A DNA stretch of 64,000 nucleotides from Grammothele lineata (lineage: Eukaryota; Basidiomycota; Agaricomycetes; Polyporales; Polyporaceae). Below the pieces are notes generated by a model that was not told where the DNA came from, ran no database searches, and saw nothing but the letters and a program-made list of their open reading frames with translations. The stretch spans positions 62,001 through 126,000 of the forward strand of contig NDFF03000138.1 of NCBI GenBank assembly GCA_002150815.3, given 5' to 3'. Positions within the stretch are counted from its first letter, which is position 1, and the number at the start of each line of letters is the position of its first letter. A program made the translations under genes and the position numbers. Positions 25,053 to 36,875 of the stretch are shown here, one piece after another.

Positions 25053-26273
25053 GCACCAATGGAGGTGAGTATGTGTTGATGTTCTTGAGCCCCCGCCTCC
25101 ACTGGTGGAGGTGGGTGTTCTCGTGTCTGGGGACTGGCGCTCGGCGCTGGTCGCTGAGTCGCCAGGTGGTCCCTTTGGTACGTATATGGGGACGTCAGGA
25201 GGACGTGGTCCTCGAATTGGGGCACTGGGCGACAGGGCTGGTCCCTGTGTGTCCAGTATGGTTGTGAAGCGCACTCGCGTCGGTGGAGGCGGAGGCGGAG
25301 ATGGCGGAGGGCAAGGCGAGCTTGATTTGCCGCCGAGCCTGTCTGGTGATTGCGGGGAGGGGCGGATGTGTGCGGATGGGTGGCTCCCAGACGTGCATTC
25401 CGTCTCTCTTCGTCTTGACTGGCCGTCGTTGTCGTCGATGTCGTCGCTGGCGTGGTCGCTTGCAGCTGAAAAAAAAGTCTGCACTTTCGCAGCACTGAGG
25501 CTCCCTGGTGGGGCTTCTGGCCTATCTGTCCAGTATGCGACGCGCACGCGAGCGTCGTCGGCGGTGGTGGCGGAGGGCGAGGGCGTCACAGCCCAATGAA
25601 CCTGACCCGATCGTAGCAGAGAGCAGCTGATAGTGGGCGACTGGGTGGCTCCCAGTCGCGTGTCTCGGCTGCCCTTGGTCTTGGTCGGCCGTTATTATCG
25701 TCGACTGCGTTCGTGTGTCGTCGTGTGCTGGCACCAAAAGCCTGTGTCGTCTTCCGTTCTGGGAGGCGGCACGGGCACATCCTGGTTTCGCGTCGAGATG
25801 TGTTGGCTCGTGTTCCGTCGCTGCAGGGGCGGGGTGGGAGTCAATATATCTGGGCGCGAGATCAGGACCTCCTTCGAGAGGTTCTCAACGCCTGCTCCCT
25901 GCGGAGCTTTTGGTTTGGGCGGACCACCTATGTTCTTCTCCGTGGTTTCGTCTGTCTTCGTATTTCGAGGGCAGACGGCATGGGGAAGATAGTAGGTCGG
26001 TACGGCGGGATTTTCCCTCTTTTGATCGAGCGCATGACGCGACGTCGGTAGGTTGAGACGATGTATAAATATTTCCTCACAGAGGCCTTCGTACGTGGTT
26101 TCCATCCCCGCGACATTTTATCCTACACTCCACAATAGGATCGTCTATCTTCACCTTCATCAAATAGATAACATGAGCTGAGCCGCCGGAGCGATTCATG
26201 GTGTGTGGACGCGTCGACTGACGCGAGGCTTGTGAGTGGTGTTCAAGCGTTCGTGTTGGAACGAGTGCCCACC
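25053..26273. other. 3' intergenic region between the unknown gene and the DUF6533 gene; nearly identical to 36876-38100
   Basis: About 1.2 kb between convergent genes. From 25053 to roughly 26.1 kb the sequence matches the right arm (reverse complement) closely, with few substitutions and small indels, for example a 3-bp insertion near 25203. Open frames here (25105-25599 plus, 25695-26105 minus) have no ATG at the matching place or are broken by stops in the other copy, so they are not called. No coding role is supported. Confidence 0.6.
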
Positions 26274-28079
26274 TTATGCAAGCTTGATTTCCTGAAAGGT
26301 TTCCAGATACGCTCCATCAGCAAAGCTCGTGCCGCTCGTCGTGGACGCTTCCGTAGTATCACGTTCATCTCTCATCAAGTCGTTCTCATGGATTCGCACA
26401 TTCCAGTTCCCTGGCTCGAGTGTGGCGTCGACGGATCCCATGACTCTTGCGAAGCTAACCGACCCGGTCGAACCCATGGAGAAGTGCAAAGGATCGTCCT
26501 CGTCAAGTTTCATCGTCTGACGATTCGCTTCTTGCAAGTTTATGAGGAAGCGAGAGACGAGGATGGTGTTGAGACTGGTAACGGGGTAAGGACGTCGATC
26601 AGTAATACTCAGAGAACCGTGAAACCGGTCGCACGTACGGGTCAATCATTGCTGGTAATATAGTCCCGAATCCTATTTGAAGAATCTAACGGAGAGCGTC
26701 GATACGGATGGACTTCTTGAGCGCATGCGCGGATTACCTACCGAGGAGAGGCTGAAAGACATATGCAGAGCATTGAGAATTGAGAGTGTCCTATGGTTGT
26801 GTCGTTAAAACCATGGTTGTAAGTATTTGATGTCTACAACGTACACGAAGTATATCGTTCCTACTCCGCACATTAACCGAATGTCTGATCACAAAAATTT
26901 TCACTCACCATCACGAAGCAGAATGTCTGTAAGTGTGAGGTGCCGGAAGAAAGCACTCTTCATGCGTGCTTTCTCGGTAAACAACTTACGCCAGGTGAGG
27001 AAAACCAAGAGTAGGTCCACTGCTATAGCAGTGGTCCTAGAGGTAATCAACACTGAGAGGACGTCATCAGTGACAAAGTGATTAAGTTCCAAGATTCGTA
27101 GAAACGCACATCTAAGAAAGCGATGTTGTGGATGTACCGTCAATATCTGACCAAAATTAAAGAGAAGGCTTGAAAGCAGACTGACCCTGTGTATACAAGT
27201 TCGGAAGGGAAAACTTGTTGTGCAACGCATCCCCACACCGGATCGGAGAATCCAGTATATCCGAAACCAAACACAGCCTGAGCGTGAAAGTACGTCGCGT
27301 TAGGAACGAACTCCGCCTTAACCCAGACCATACGTACCAGAGCCACTCCTAAAGGAACCATGGATAACATGAAGACTATCGTTGCCAGAACCCGACTCTC
27401 AGTCAGAGCTAGGGTTCGTAGGGCAGAGAAAGCTGGCAATGACAACGCCAGGATCAGATTCGTCCTTCGACTAAGCAAACGGTACAATGCTGACCTGCCC
27501 ATGGTATAAACAGAGCCAGATCCAGCAAGAGGCATGCTTGCAGAATCTGCGTGCAGCTTCAACACCTTGTATTAGTAAGGAGCCCTGCTTGTAGTGGGAT
27601 CAAAAGAATCGCTCACGCCTGCAAGAGCCCGAGGTAAGTTGATTGCATCCCAGATTATAATATATCAGTAGGTACGGCACTTACATGGTCTGAAAACCTC
27701 GTGTAATAGGAGAGCAATATGAGAAAATACGAGAGCAATATCAAGTATCTGTTGGATAAGAAGAGAATAGTTGGGCCGGAGAGACGACGTTTCCAGAAGA
27801 GTTCGACTTCGCGGTCCAGGGTGCACAAATGGTCAAAGACCAGATACGCTGTCACATACAATGGCGAACACATCTGTTAGCAACACATACCCGGATCACT
27901 GTATGAAGGAATTCTTACTGCATGCTGCAAAGATCGCATAGTTCTCGCGAACCCTATTGCAAAGTGTGAGATTGGGGACATCTACTACCCATTGCTAGCT
28001 CAACCTCCACTACTTACGTTTGGCTGTAGAGCTCGACAAGAGTGACGTCATCTTCGCTTGCGACTTGAGAGGTAGACAT
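26274..28079 (-). CDS. DUF6533-type integral membrane protein, left arm copy, about 11 exons
   Basis: The first exon (28079-28018) encodes MSTSQVASEDDVTLVELYSQ. The next exons give NYAIFAAC, then the family hallmark YLVFDHLCTLDREVELFW...NRYLILLSYFLILLSYY, a conserved loop and two transmembrane stretches. Further exons encode CTQILQACLLLDLALFIPWA, FSALRTLALTESRVLATIVF, FGYTGFSDPVWGC, SVLITSRTTAIAVDLLLVFLTWRK, LLRDG, TLSILNALHMSFSLS and a soluble tail ending in FQEIKLA. This is the multi-pass topology of basidiomycete DUF6533 proteins, whose function is unknown. The tail carries an acidic HFSMGSTGSVSF segment conserved in the right copy. Splice sites follow the right-arm copy, which independently supports them. 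The junction after VYTG (about 27.1-27.2 kb) is the least certain. Confidence 0.75.
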
Positions 28080-29400
28080 TGTCCGACGAATGGGAGTGTG
28101 TGGGGGTTAGATAGTTTATGCGTAGATGAGGGAGTTGAGTCCAAGCGCTTTATACCTTTCGGCTTGATCTGCAATATTGCGCGTTTCATTGCCTCTGAGA
28201 TGGGTCATTTTTCCTAGAGTCCATGGAAGGAATGAGCACTTGAGTTCGAGAGTGAGCCATGACCGCCCAGATAGCAACTGAGTTGTGGTCAGTCGCGGCC
28301 ACGACGTCGGAGTTGAGTAAGCCGCCAATCGTACGCCGTCGAAGACCGGACAGGGGCTGAGCATCTTCTTCCACGCAGCCTTCTCGCGGTGGGACCGTAT
28401 GCTGTACAGTGATCAGCAGACTATGACAGCGTCCATCGAGCGCAGCAGGAGCCTATTCGCTGACAGGCGTCGGACCCGAACCATATTACCACGATATAGA
28501 GATGAGAGACGCTTCTCCTGCGCGTTCGGCACCACTAAGACTGTCAGGGGAATGACGTGGACGAATACGCATCGCTCATGGTTCTGGCAAAAGTTTTTGA
28601 TACTTCGAATACGTGAGTATGACAGCGAGTTGTCAGACCTCAAGCCTTGGGTCTCAAACGGTGTAGAATGGGGGACCTAACTCACAACTAGAAAACTCGA
28701 TCAATAGCCATACAGAGCGCATGGAAGAGAGCATTGAAAACGCCCAGGCAGCGTGATTAGGGCGAGTAGGGCATATCAAACTCCAAAGTCTGGAAATCTG
28801 TGAGGTTAACCGTTACGGTCCCACCCGGTCAGCCTACAACACATCAAGAAGAAATGAACGCAAGCTGGAAAACACAGCAATGCTCACATGAGTGTTGACT
28901 TCGGACTCCAGCAACCGACAACAGGAAGATGTTGAGGGACATCACCGAGTGACTGAGGCTATGCCGCGGGCGCACATAGCATAAATGTTAGATATCAATG
29001 GGGTTGAGGAGCAGACGCAAGAAGCTGGCGATACACATGCTGGGAGAAGCTGACCGTGAGTCCTGTGGCGCTGATCGTCGTCGATGAAGGGATGTTGAGT
29101 ACCTCCGCGGGCGGCACCAGCAGTTAACCTGCTTTCTTAGAATGCAGACTGCGTTTCGCACTGCTGGAGAAGTCGAGAAGTGAGAATGTGATCTGCATAT
29201 TGGATTGGAACTACTCACACGTGGCAACGGGCGTCAGACCATATCACTTTGTTGAGACTGTCTCTCAACGAAAGGATTGAAGTACTCATTTCGTTTTGAA
29301 TCACCAAACGAAAGACTACTAAATGCAACGTCCGCTAATATTACAACCTCCATCCAGTCGCACCCACACTCGCTACACCTGCGTAGTCTACACGACAAGT
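28080..29400. other. Spacer between the left duplication arm and GET3
   Basis: About 1.3 kb. The part next to 28079 should be the promoter of the left DUF6533 gene. I see no frame with a recognisable domain on either strand. It is not obviously related to the corresponding spacer at 33158-35070, so the duplication seems to end near the DUF6533 start codons. Confidence 0.5.
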
Positions 29401-30780
29401 CTACTGTGGAGGCGCGTACGGAGTGACGAGCATCTTGCTGAAGTCCTTTAGTTTTGCAGGACCACGGACCTCCTCGGTAAGGAGCGGGAGCTGTACGATG
29501 TGGAAAAATTCATCGTAGAGCTCGTGCGCCTCTTTGAGGTACTTCTGCTGCATCTTGTGTCGTACCTGACAGTGTTCGCAGTTCGAGTCTAGAAATGCAT
29601 TTTAAGCAGACGATACTGTTATGGACTGGACAGCACATACTCGTCTTGGGGAATAACAGCTGGTTGACGACGATGTTATGCGTGTCGATCTCGTAAGCGG
29701 TGAGCTCCTGCACCAGCCGCTCCGTCTCATACAAGGACAGGAACTCGGAGATGCATACGCAGACGAAAGTCGTCTTTTCCTATCAAGCGGCGGCGCACGT
29801 TAGCGCTATGATCAGCATGGAGATGCGACTGACGTACTGGGTCCTTGAACTGCGTGTTGACCTCGGTGATGATAGCACGCATCGATTCGAGTTTCGCAAA
29901 CATGTCCTCTGGTGCATCCGCCTGGCCTCCCATCAAGCTCGTCATTTGGCTGATCATGGGTCCAATACGCCCACTAAGTGCGCTAAGTTTGCCTAGCGCC
30001 TTCTCTAGCACGGTGGGGAATGAGAGGAAGCGGAGGGTATGTCCTGTTGGTGCGGTGTCGAAGACAATCACAGAGTACTCCATACTCTTGACATGTCTTT
30101 CGATTATCGGTTGAGACCAAGGGATTTGGGGCGCAAGAAATACTGAAGGACGCACTTCATGATTTCAGCGAAGCTCATTGCTTCATCCACCCCGGGAATA
30201 GCGAATGCGAGATCCTGCATCATGCTGCCCATCATACCGTTGGAGTCCGCTGCAACGAACACGTCAGGAAGGAGGAACAATCAGCGTTAGCTTGGACGCA
30301 CATTGCTCAACCATCTCCTGGATTGCGCTCGTCGGGTCGATCTCCATCGCAAAGAGGTTGTCGAAACCATTAACCTTGGTCGCCTCCTTCGAGAACTTCT
30401 GACCAAACGCATCCGACAAGTTATGGGCGGGGTCTGTGGACTGAAGCAGAACGCTTCTGTGGGTGAACGTGCGAATATAGGATGCATGTGGGGCTTACGA
30501 TCAACAGGACGGATTCACGACAAGTCGCGAGCTGGATGGCGAGCGAGCACGACGTCGTGGTCTTCCCTGACATGCATCTCCCATGAGCCTACCACCGCAA
30601 GACATATACACCCATTCCTACTCACCAACACCACCCTTTCCACCTGATAGCAATGGTCATTGGAGGAGATCAGCAGATGCGCCCGGCCGAGTGGCTGGGG
30701 GACGGACCGCAGAAGATCCACTTCAGAGACTTTTGATCGAGGATGTTCTGGAGGGTTGGTTCAAGTGTCTCGTCGGCCAT
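29401..30780 (-). CDS. GET3: GET3/ASNA1 ATPase for tail-anchored membrane protein targeting, 325 aa
   Basis: GET3 is a cytosolic homodimeric ATPase that delivers tail-anchored proteins to the ER through the Get1/Get2 receptor. Eight exons join in phase: 30780-30708, 30643-30626, 30566-30499, 30440-30302, 30249-30156, 30096-29838, 29779-29641 and 29588-29401. They give 325 aa, normal for the family. The deviant P-loop GKGGVGKT lies at about 26-33 and is split over three exons. Switch [13 protein letters not shown] follows at the start of exon 4, then the helical subdomain with its Met-rich segment [20 protein letters not shown]. Switch II is [13 protein letters not shown]. The zinc-binding CxxC of the dimer interface is CEHC at 267-270. 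Exon 2 is only 18 nt long and encodes the core of the P-loop. The start codon at 30780 is 225 bp from that of SRP68 on the other strand. Confidence 0.95.
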
Positions 30781-31005
30781 CGTCGATGCAAGAGTTGGAG
30801 TGATAGCAATGAACGTGCGCTGGGAAGAAAAGTGTAGTGGGCGGGGTAGATGCGGATGGTGGAGGTCGGCGGAGAGGTCTATGTAGACGCGGCCGATAGC
30901 CGCGTGCACACTGCACATCTTGTCCCGGACACTCTTCCACGATCGCGCTTGTGCTAGCACTTTCTCGCTTCATCTCGCACACTCCCGACTCATTCGCCGT
31001 GGAAT
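30781..31005. promoter_or_regulatory. Bidirectional promoter region GET3 / SRP68
   Basis: Only 225 bases separate the two divergent start codons, so the core promoters must lie close together or overlap. No canonical TATA box was identified. Shared control of the two ER-targeting pathways is inference from this geometry. Confidence 0.6.
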
Positions 31006-33157
31006 ATGTCAGAAAGGCCGAAACTACACTTCCAGGGTACGTCGACATGCGATAGGTGGAGGACGCGCCCCCTGACTTCGGGGCAGCGCTCTTGATCGCC
31101 AACGAGCAACGGAACGCGTATGGTCTCCGATACAATGACTATGAACGCTACAGGTGCGCATTGGAACTATTTCTCAGTCTATCCTTGTCTCAGCGTGTTA
31201 CAGAAAACACTGCTACAATCGCACTCACCGATTACGCTCATCCCTCAAGATGACTTACGGCAGAGGGCGCGAATTCAAGAAGTTGCCCCCCATGAACCTC
31301 GACACCATCAAAGAGGGCCAGTAAGTGGATGTTTTACGATGTATATGTACTCGCGAACCTATCCTCTGCAGTCTGCAGCTGCTCCTCTTCGAGGCCGAGC
31401 GTGCCTGGGCCCACTCACAAGAAATGCACCAGGAGTCTCTCAAGTTTGCTTCTACTGCCAAGTCTGCATCTGGTGCCGCGGCCGACGATGCGGAGAAGAA
31501 ATCATCCGCAAACCGCAAGCACGCTACACGGCGAATGCGTCGTGCCATCCACTGGGCGACGCAGCTCCTCTCGCACTGCCAGACTCTCTATGCCCAGGGC
31601 CGCCTTTCCGCCGAAGATCTTACTCAGGTCACGACCTACACGCTTATCCTCAATGGCCGTTTCCTCCACCAGCGTGATGAGTTCGACGATGCCCTCGTGC
31701 AACTGAGCGTCGCGCGCAACCTGCTTGACGCCCTCGCGGCTGCAGCGGCAACGAGCCGAGCTCAGGCTTTGGCTATTGCGTTCGCGGACGAGATCGGGCC
31801 CCAAATCCGTCACTGCGCACATGAACTTCGCAGAGACAGGTCATACGAGGTCGACGCGGTTGTCGCAGATGTTGCCCCGAAACACCGGAATTCACTCGTG
31901 CAAGATTGCGACGCCGTTCTCGCACGACTGACGGATGAGAGTGGAGCGGCTGGACAGGATAGAGGGAAATTAAGGGATCTGTTATGGGAGGACGAGCCAG
32001 TGCCGGTACGCAATCCTGAGTTGGTCGACGTGCTCCTTAAGGTGCAAGACGCGCAAGAGAGGTTGTCAGAAGACAAGGTTGAGATGAAAGGCGAGGAAAT
32101 TTTGGATAAGAAGGGCAAGATGGGCAAGGGCGCAAAGTCAAAACGTGGTGTCGCTTCTTACGACGCCATCCTGCTCGCCCTCAGCGAAGCGGAGGAAGTT
32201 GCGCGCAAGCTTGTCGAGGCTCAGAAGGTTTGGCTCTGGTCCCGCTAACGTTCGGTATACCATGACTGACGGCTGCATTAGCTGAGTGGTTCTACGGCTG
32301 CTGCGGGAACGCGCGACATCCAGTTCGTGCACGCATACATCGTCTACCAGCTTCTCTCCCGTCGCGTACAGCGCGATCTGCTCCTCATGACCGCGCTGCT
32401 ACACCAGCTCAACACAGTGCGAAAGAACCAAGGTGGAAACAGCTCGCGTAAAGTTCAAGTTGACGGGCGTCTCTTTCCTGCCATCGTCAAGCTCCTCGAT
32501 AGCGTCCTTCAGTCTCTCGAGCAAATGCGTACCCTCTCCATCGTCGACGAGAGCCCCGACCTCGCGTCCGCGGTCGACGCCCGTCTCTCTTACACCAAGG
32601 CGCGACGGTGTCACTACCTCTCGTGGTGCTATGCCCCCCTAAAGCGCTACGCCGAAGCACTCTCGCTCAGCCAGCACGCGACCATCCACTTACGCGAGTG
32701 CCGGTCGCTCTTTGTGCCCCTCTCAGACGCAGACGCGATCAACGACGGTGCTCCCGCGTTCTACCTACTTGCGCCTGCAGACCTGGACCGGCTCGACACC
32801 GAGCTCACCACGGATGCGATGGGCTTCAAGAACGACTGGTTCGCGCACAGCCGGGGGCGGATGCCTGACGCCGCAGGTGCAGTGGAAGCGCACAAGAAGC
32901 CGCTCTTCTTTGACATCGCGCTCAACTACATCTCTCTCGACATGGATCGCCTCCAAGAGCGCGCTGGCAAGTTGCCGGAGAAGGCCGCGCCCGCTGCGCC
33001 CCTCGCGAAGGCACAGGCGGCAGCGGCTCCGGAGAAGAAGACCAGCGTGGCTAAGGCGAAGGTAGAAGCCGTTGAACGAGCTGAGACGCCAGAGCCTGCG
33101 GAACAGCCACGTGGTGGTTTGGGTGGACTTCTTGGTGGGTGGTGGGGCAGGCGATAG
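31006..33157 (+). CDS. SRP68: Signal recognition particle subunit SRP68, about 648 aa
   Basis: SRP68 forms a heterodimer with SRP72 on the SRP RNA and is needed for co-translational targeting to the ER. Exons 31006-31036, 31087-31153, 31204-31320, 31372-32227 and 32282-33157 join in phase to 648 aa (human 627). The N-terminal RNA-binding domain is unmistakable: NAYGLRYNDYERYRKHC, HRLRSSLKM, GREFKKLPP and LQLLLFEAERAWAHSQEMHQ. The central part is helical and TPR-like. The C-terminal region contains IQFVHAYIVYQLLSRRVQRD and FDIALNYISLD, followed by an Ala/Lys/Glu-rich linker and a Gly/Trp end (GGLGGLLGGWWGRR), the expected position of the SRP72-binding part. Exon 1 encodes only ten residues; its 50-nt intron was chosen because it restores the family sequence ALLIANEQRNAYG. 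Confidence 0.94.
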
Positions 33158-35070
33158 GGGCTGATCATGCGCCGGAAGTTTAAGCGGAACTTGGTTGTAC
33201 GTCCAGTAATTGTAGCGTGTGCTATATTGACGGATTATCTGTCTTGAGCACGTCTTCGCCGGTTTTCCCTTAACAAGGTTGGATCAGGAACGGAGTCAAG
33301 CGAACGGTAAACGCCACAGAACACACCCTCATCTGGACCTTGCAGGACACTATTTTCAGGACACTCCCAGGAATACGCAGGCGATGTGATCAGCGTTATG
33401 AGCCTACAATCAACCTTCACCGGGACTTGCATCGTGAGTCTGCTTCTCATCTCCGTTGGTATCATACCACATACTAGCTGCCAGTGCGGTCCTACGGCCA
33501 GGTTAATTGCCATCCGTGCCCCTAATTACCGTCGTCAACCTCTAGTGATTTTAATGCCCTAGGGTGTAATGCAGTATGATAAGTTGAGGCGAGCTTTCAT
33601 CTAACGGTGCCGTATTCGTTGATATAATCATCTTGTACACTCACACTGAATGTACAGTACGAAAAATTCATCGTTACCTACGCTACACCTGTTGCGTAAG
33701 GAGGCCACCTCACCGGTCGTTGAAAGATCGCAAGATACGTTTCGGTAAGCATACGAACATTCATAGGCCATACGTACATACCCCATAGTCAGCCCTAGTC
33801 GGCGTTTTCCGACATGGACATCGAGTGTTTCGTGTCACCTCGCTCCCACTGATATCGAACCTTCTAGCCATCGCAGCGGGCCCGCGGCATGTTAGCTTCT
33901 ATCGCAAGGCTTTTCCCGAAAGTCTGGTCTAGGATTCGCGTATCCCCGAGTTGTACCCAGCCAGTCATTCGACACTAACTCTATCTATCAGATGGATGCG
34001 ACCAGTGGTGCCCCGTGTGTTCTCTGCAAGTTCAACGGTTCGAACTGTGAGCGCCTGAGGAAGGGCTGGATATCTCTGGTTAGGGTTACAGCTGTACAAG
34101 ATGCGTATGTAGAGCCATTACGATCATGATGGTTTCCTTCGCTGTTCCCTCGCCCCAGGCCTCCGATCTCGACTCCTTGTTGATATTACAGCGGCAGTAC
34201 TTCACGTCTAGGTCTACAGAGCCCGAGTTGCCCTGAGAACGCTTCCCTTCGTGCTACGATGCGTTCTCGGAAATTTATTCCACACGTTTCTGCAGTTGGT
34301 ATGTACGAAAGTTTTCTGACCTCGGGCAAGAAGGCTTGAGCTCATCTCATAGACTTGCCTTAGTAGTAAGTACTAAGTTTGAATACTAGTAGCGTTTCTG
34401 GCACGTTGATTTATGATCGCCCTGTCAAGGACAATCGCTACAAGCTGCCCCCGTTGCCAACCATCCATCTCACCTTCGGAGCCGACCTCGCCCCCATCGT
34501 AGTCGTGGTCGGAGAAGTAGTCGCGACCCCACGGAAAGTTAGGGGCCTCTTTAGGGACTGTAGACGTATGAAGCCCAGGCCACAGCATTTCGGAGGACTC
34601 TTCCGAAACCGTACCTCTGCGCTGGCGTGGGGATGTGATTGCGACTCTTGAGGGCCCAGGAGAGAGGGAACAACCCGTTACGGCGGCGCTCAACGCATGT
34701 CGTCTCGATCTTCTGATAAGTAAATGCTCAACGCGTGCTCTCAGCGCGAGAAGACCGCGAAGGGCGAGATGCTCGGCACAAATTCAACCATCTGCTAGTA
34801 CCGGCGCGTCTTCGGCAGCGCAGTCTGTTGGTCGCTCACGCCTTGAGATGTAAAGTGTGCTCACGGCACCCCAGTTGCTGTCTGGACGCACATGACTGAT
34901 TATGGGACTGAGCTCAGAATCACTCTCACAAGTGCAAGGGTGGAGTGCTCCATCCCGGAGATAATTGGGCGGGCGAGGCTACGGACATCCCTCAGAGTAT
35001 AAAGTGCGTGCAGTTGGATTTGTCCTGGTTCCTCACGAATCAACCGATCTCCTAACCCTTTCGTTCACCA
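33158..35070. other. Spacer between SRP68 and the right duplication arm
   Basis: About 1.9 kb. The first part should be the SRP68 3' UTR. Open frames at 33235-33513 (minus), 34373-34693 (minus) and 34379-34853 (plus) show no known domain and no joinable exon series. A canonical TATAAA at 34998-35003 lies 68 bp before the DUF6533 start codon at 35071 and is a good core-promoter candidate. Confidence 0.5.
34998..35003 (+). promoter_or_regulatory. TATA box of the right DUF6533 gene
   Basis: TATAAA stands 68 bp upstream of the start codon at 35071, in an interval without open frames. The spacing suits a fungal TATA promoter. Assignment is by sequence and position only. Confidence 0.5.
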
Positions 35071-36875
35071 ATGTCAGACTCTCAAAGCGCAATAGAAGAT
35101 GGCATAACCATTATTGAGTTCTACAGCGAAACGTACGCCCGGTAGAGGTGAACATTTGATGTAGAATCTCAATCACTAATCGCAAGCCGCCTCACAGGCT
35201 CCGTGGCACCTATGCCATCTTCGCAACATGCAGTAGGGCCCTTCTATACAGCTTAAGAATATATTGCTTATATATCGCTTTTACTGTTATCGTCACAGCT
35301 TACCTCATTTTTGAACACCTTCTTACTCTGAATCGCGAAGTAGAGTTCTTCTGGAAACGCCGCATCTCCAGCTCCACTTTTCTCTTCCTATGCAACAGGT
35401 ACACAATACTACTTTCCTACTTCCTAATATTACTCTCATGCAACACCGGTTTCTCGGACCACGTAGGTCCCTTCCGTATTCTTGTCGCTTAGTGAGGAAT
35501 AGGCTCATGCCTCTCGATTGTAGGCGTGAGCCGATATACTCTAATTCCCATTGTTATAGAGCCGTCCCCTCATGCTTCACTTCGAAGGTGCACCCAAATC
35601 CTCCAGGCTTGTCTCTTGACCGATCTCGCTCTGTTTGTACCGTGGGCAGGTCAGTGTTGTACCGGCGGCCCGAGTATAACCGTCACTGATCCCCATGCCA
35701 TCATTGACAGTGTTCTCTGCTCTGAGAACGCTGGCGTTGACGGGGAGTCGCGTACTGGCCGCCTTGGTGTTTATCTTATCAATTATTCCCTTGGCGTTGT
35801 CTTTGGTACGTTTGTTAAATATATTTGATGTTGATCCCAAATTGGAGCTGAATTCCTGTAACTACACTGTCAGGCAGCATTCAGTTTCGGATACAGCGGC
35901 TACTCGGATCCAACGTGGGGGTGTATTTCACAGCAAGTCTTCCCTTCTGAGCTTGTCTACACAGGGTCTGTCATTCCCAAGTTTTACGCCATCGTCGTTA
36001 CTTATCATTCGCTCACCCCGATACCTCGGCAGAAGTATGTTATTTTGCCCTGTGAATAACTCTAGTACTCACAGGCGGGGTCTTGCTAGTGCTGATCACC
36101 TCCAGGTCTACGCTCATAGCAGTGGATGTGCTCTTAATCGGATTTACCTGGCGTAAACTGTTCAACAGCAAAGCGAACATGAAGGGAATATTCCTCTACC
36201 GTTTCACATTCACCGATATCCTTCTTCGTGATGGTGAGTGAACAAGTTTGTGTTCATGAGCCTCCAACTAACGTGCGACGTAGGGACCATATATTTCGTG
36301 TACGATACACTTCACATAAAATGCTCCAGATCATGCTCCTTCTAATGCTTTCCTCTTAGGACGCTGACCATCATCAACGTGTTACATATGGCCTTCAGCC
36401 TCTCCTTTGTGGGTAGTCCATGTGTAACCTCAAGCAATACCACGTCAGATTGACACTGTACGTTAGGTCTTCCTAGGAGGATTCGGGAGTATATTGCCCA
36501 CAATTACTGACCCGTACGTGCCGTTGCTTCCGTTTCCCTCAAAACACTAACCGTTGTCTTCGCCCTACGGGTAGTCTCAATGCGATACTAGTCTCTCGCT
36601 TCTTGATGAACTTACAAGAGGCAAGCCAACAGACGATGAAGCTTGATGAAGACGATCCTTTGCACTTCTCCATGGGTTCCACCGGGTCGGTTAGCTTCGC
36701 AAGAGTCATGGGATCCATCGACGCCACACTCGAGCCAGGGATCCTGAATATGCGAATCCATGAGAGCGACTTGATGAGAGATGAACGTGATAGTACGGAA
36801 GCGTCCGCGACGAGCGGTACGAGCTTTGTCGATGGAGCGCATTTGGGAACCTTCCATGAAATCGAGCTTGCATAA
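35071..36875 (+). CDS. DUF6533-type integral membrane protein, right arm copy
   Basis: The first exon (35071-35132) encodes MSDSQSAIEDGITIIEFYSE. Later exons encode RGTYAIFATC, YLIFEHLLTLNREVEFFW, NRYTILLSYFLILLS, RCTQILQACLLTDLALFVPW, FSALRTLALTGSRVLAALVF, FGYSGYSDPTWGC, VLLVLITSRSTLIAVDVLLI with FTWRKLFNSK, LLRDG, TIYFV, TLTIINVLHMAFSLSF, GGFGSILPTITDP and the soluble tail ending FHEIELA. Order, exon boundaries and phases match the left copy. Identity by eye is about 60-65% in the membrane part and about 85% in the C-terminal tail. The junction between VYTG (about 35.96 kb) and VLLVLITSR (about 36.08 kb) does not close in phase with canonical sites that I can find. This copy may have a diverged intron or a small frame lesion there. 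Function unknown. Confidence 0.68.

Larger units (their letters stand above)
22011..28079 (+). repeat. Left arm of a 6.07-kb mirror-image segmental duplication
   Basis: The arm carries, in order, an F-box gene (+), an unknown gene (+) and a DUF6533-type gene (-). The same three genes occur at 35071-41131 in exactly reversed order and orientation. Spacing is conserved: 6069 against 6061 bp between outer and inner start codons. Intergenic sequence is also related, for example the GCGCAATATGTCGCAATGTCGG stretch near 24134 and its reverse complement near 39010. Identity is uneven: lowest in the F-box gene and in the membrane-domain half of the DUF6533 gene, highest from about 24.35 to 26.1 kb. 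Confidence 0.9.

Noticed and set aside
25105..25599. Open frame (GTG start) downstream of the left unknown gene, Gly- and Ser-rich
   Set aside because: It has no ATG at the matching place, cannot be joined to the upstream gene in phase, and the right-arm copy is frameshifted and ends early; treated as 3' flank.
25695..26105. 136-codon minus-strand frame in the left arm
   Set aside because: The near-identical right arm has an in-frame stop in the same place, so the frame is not conserved.
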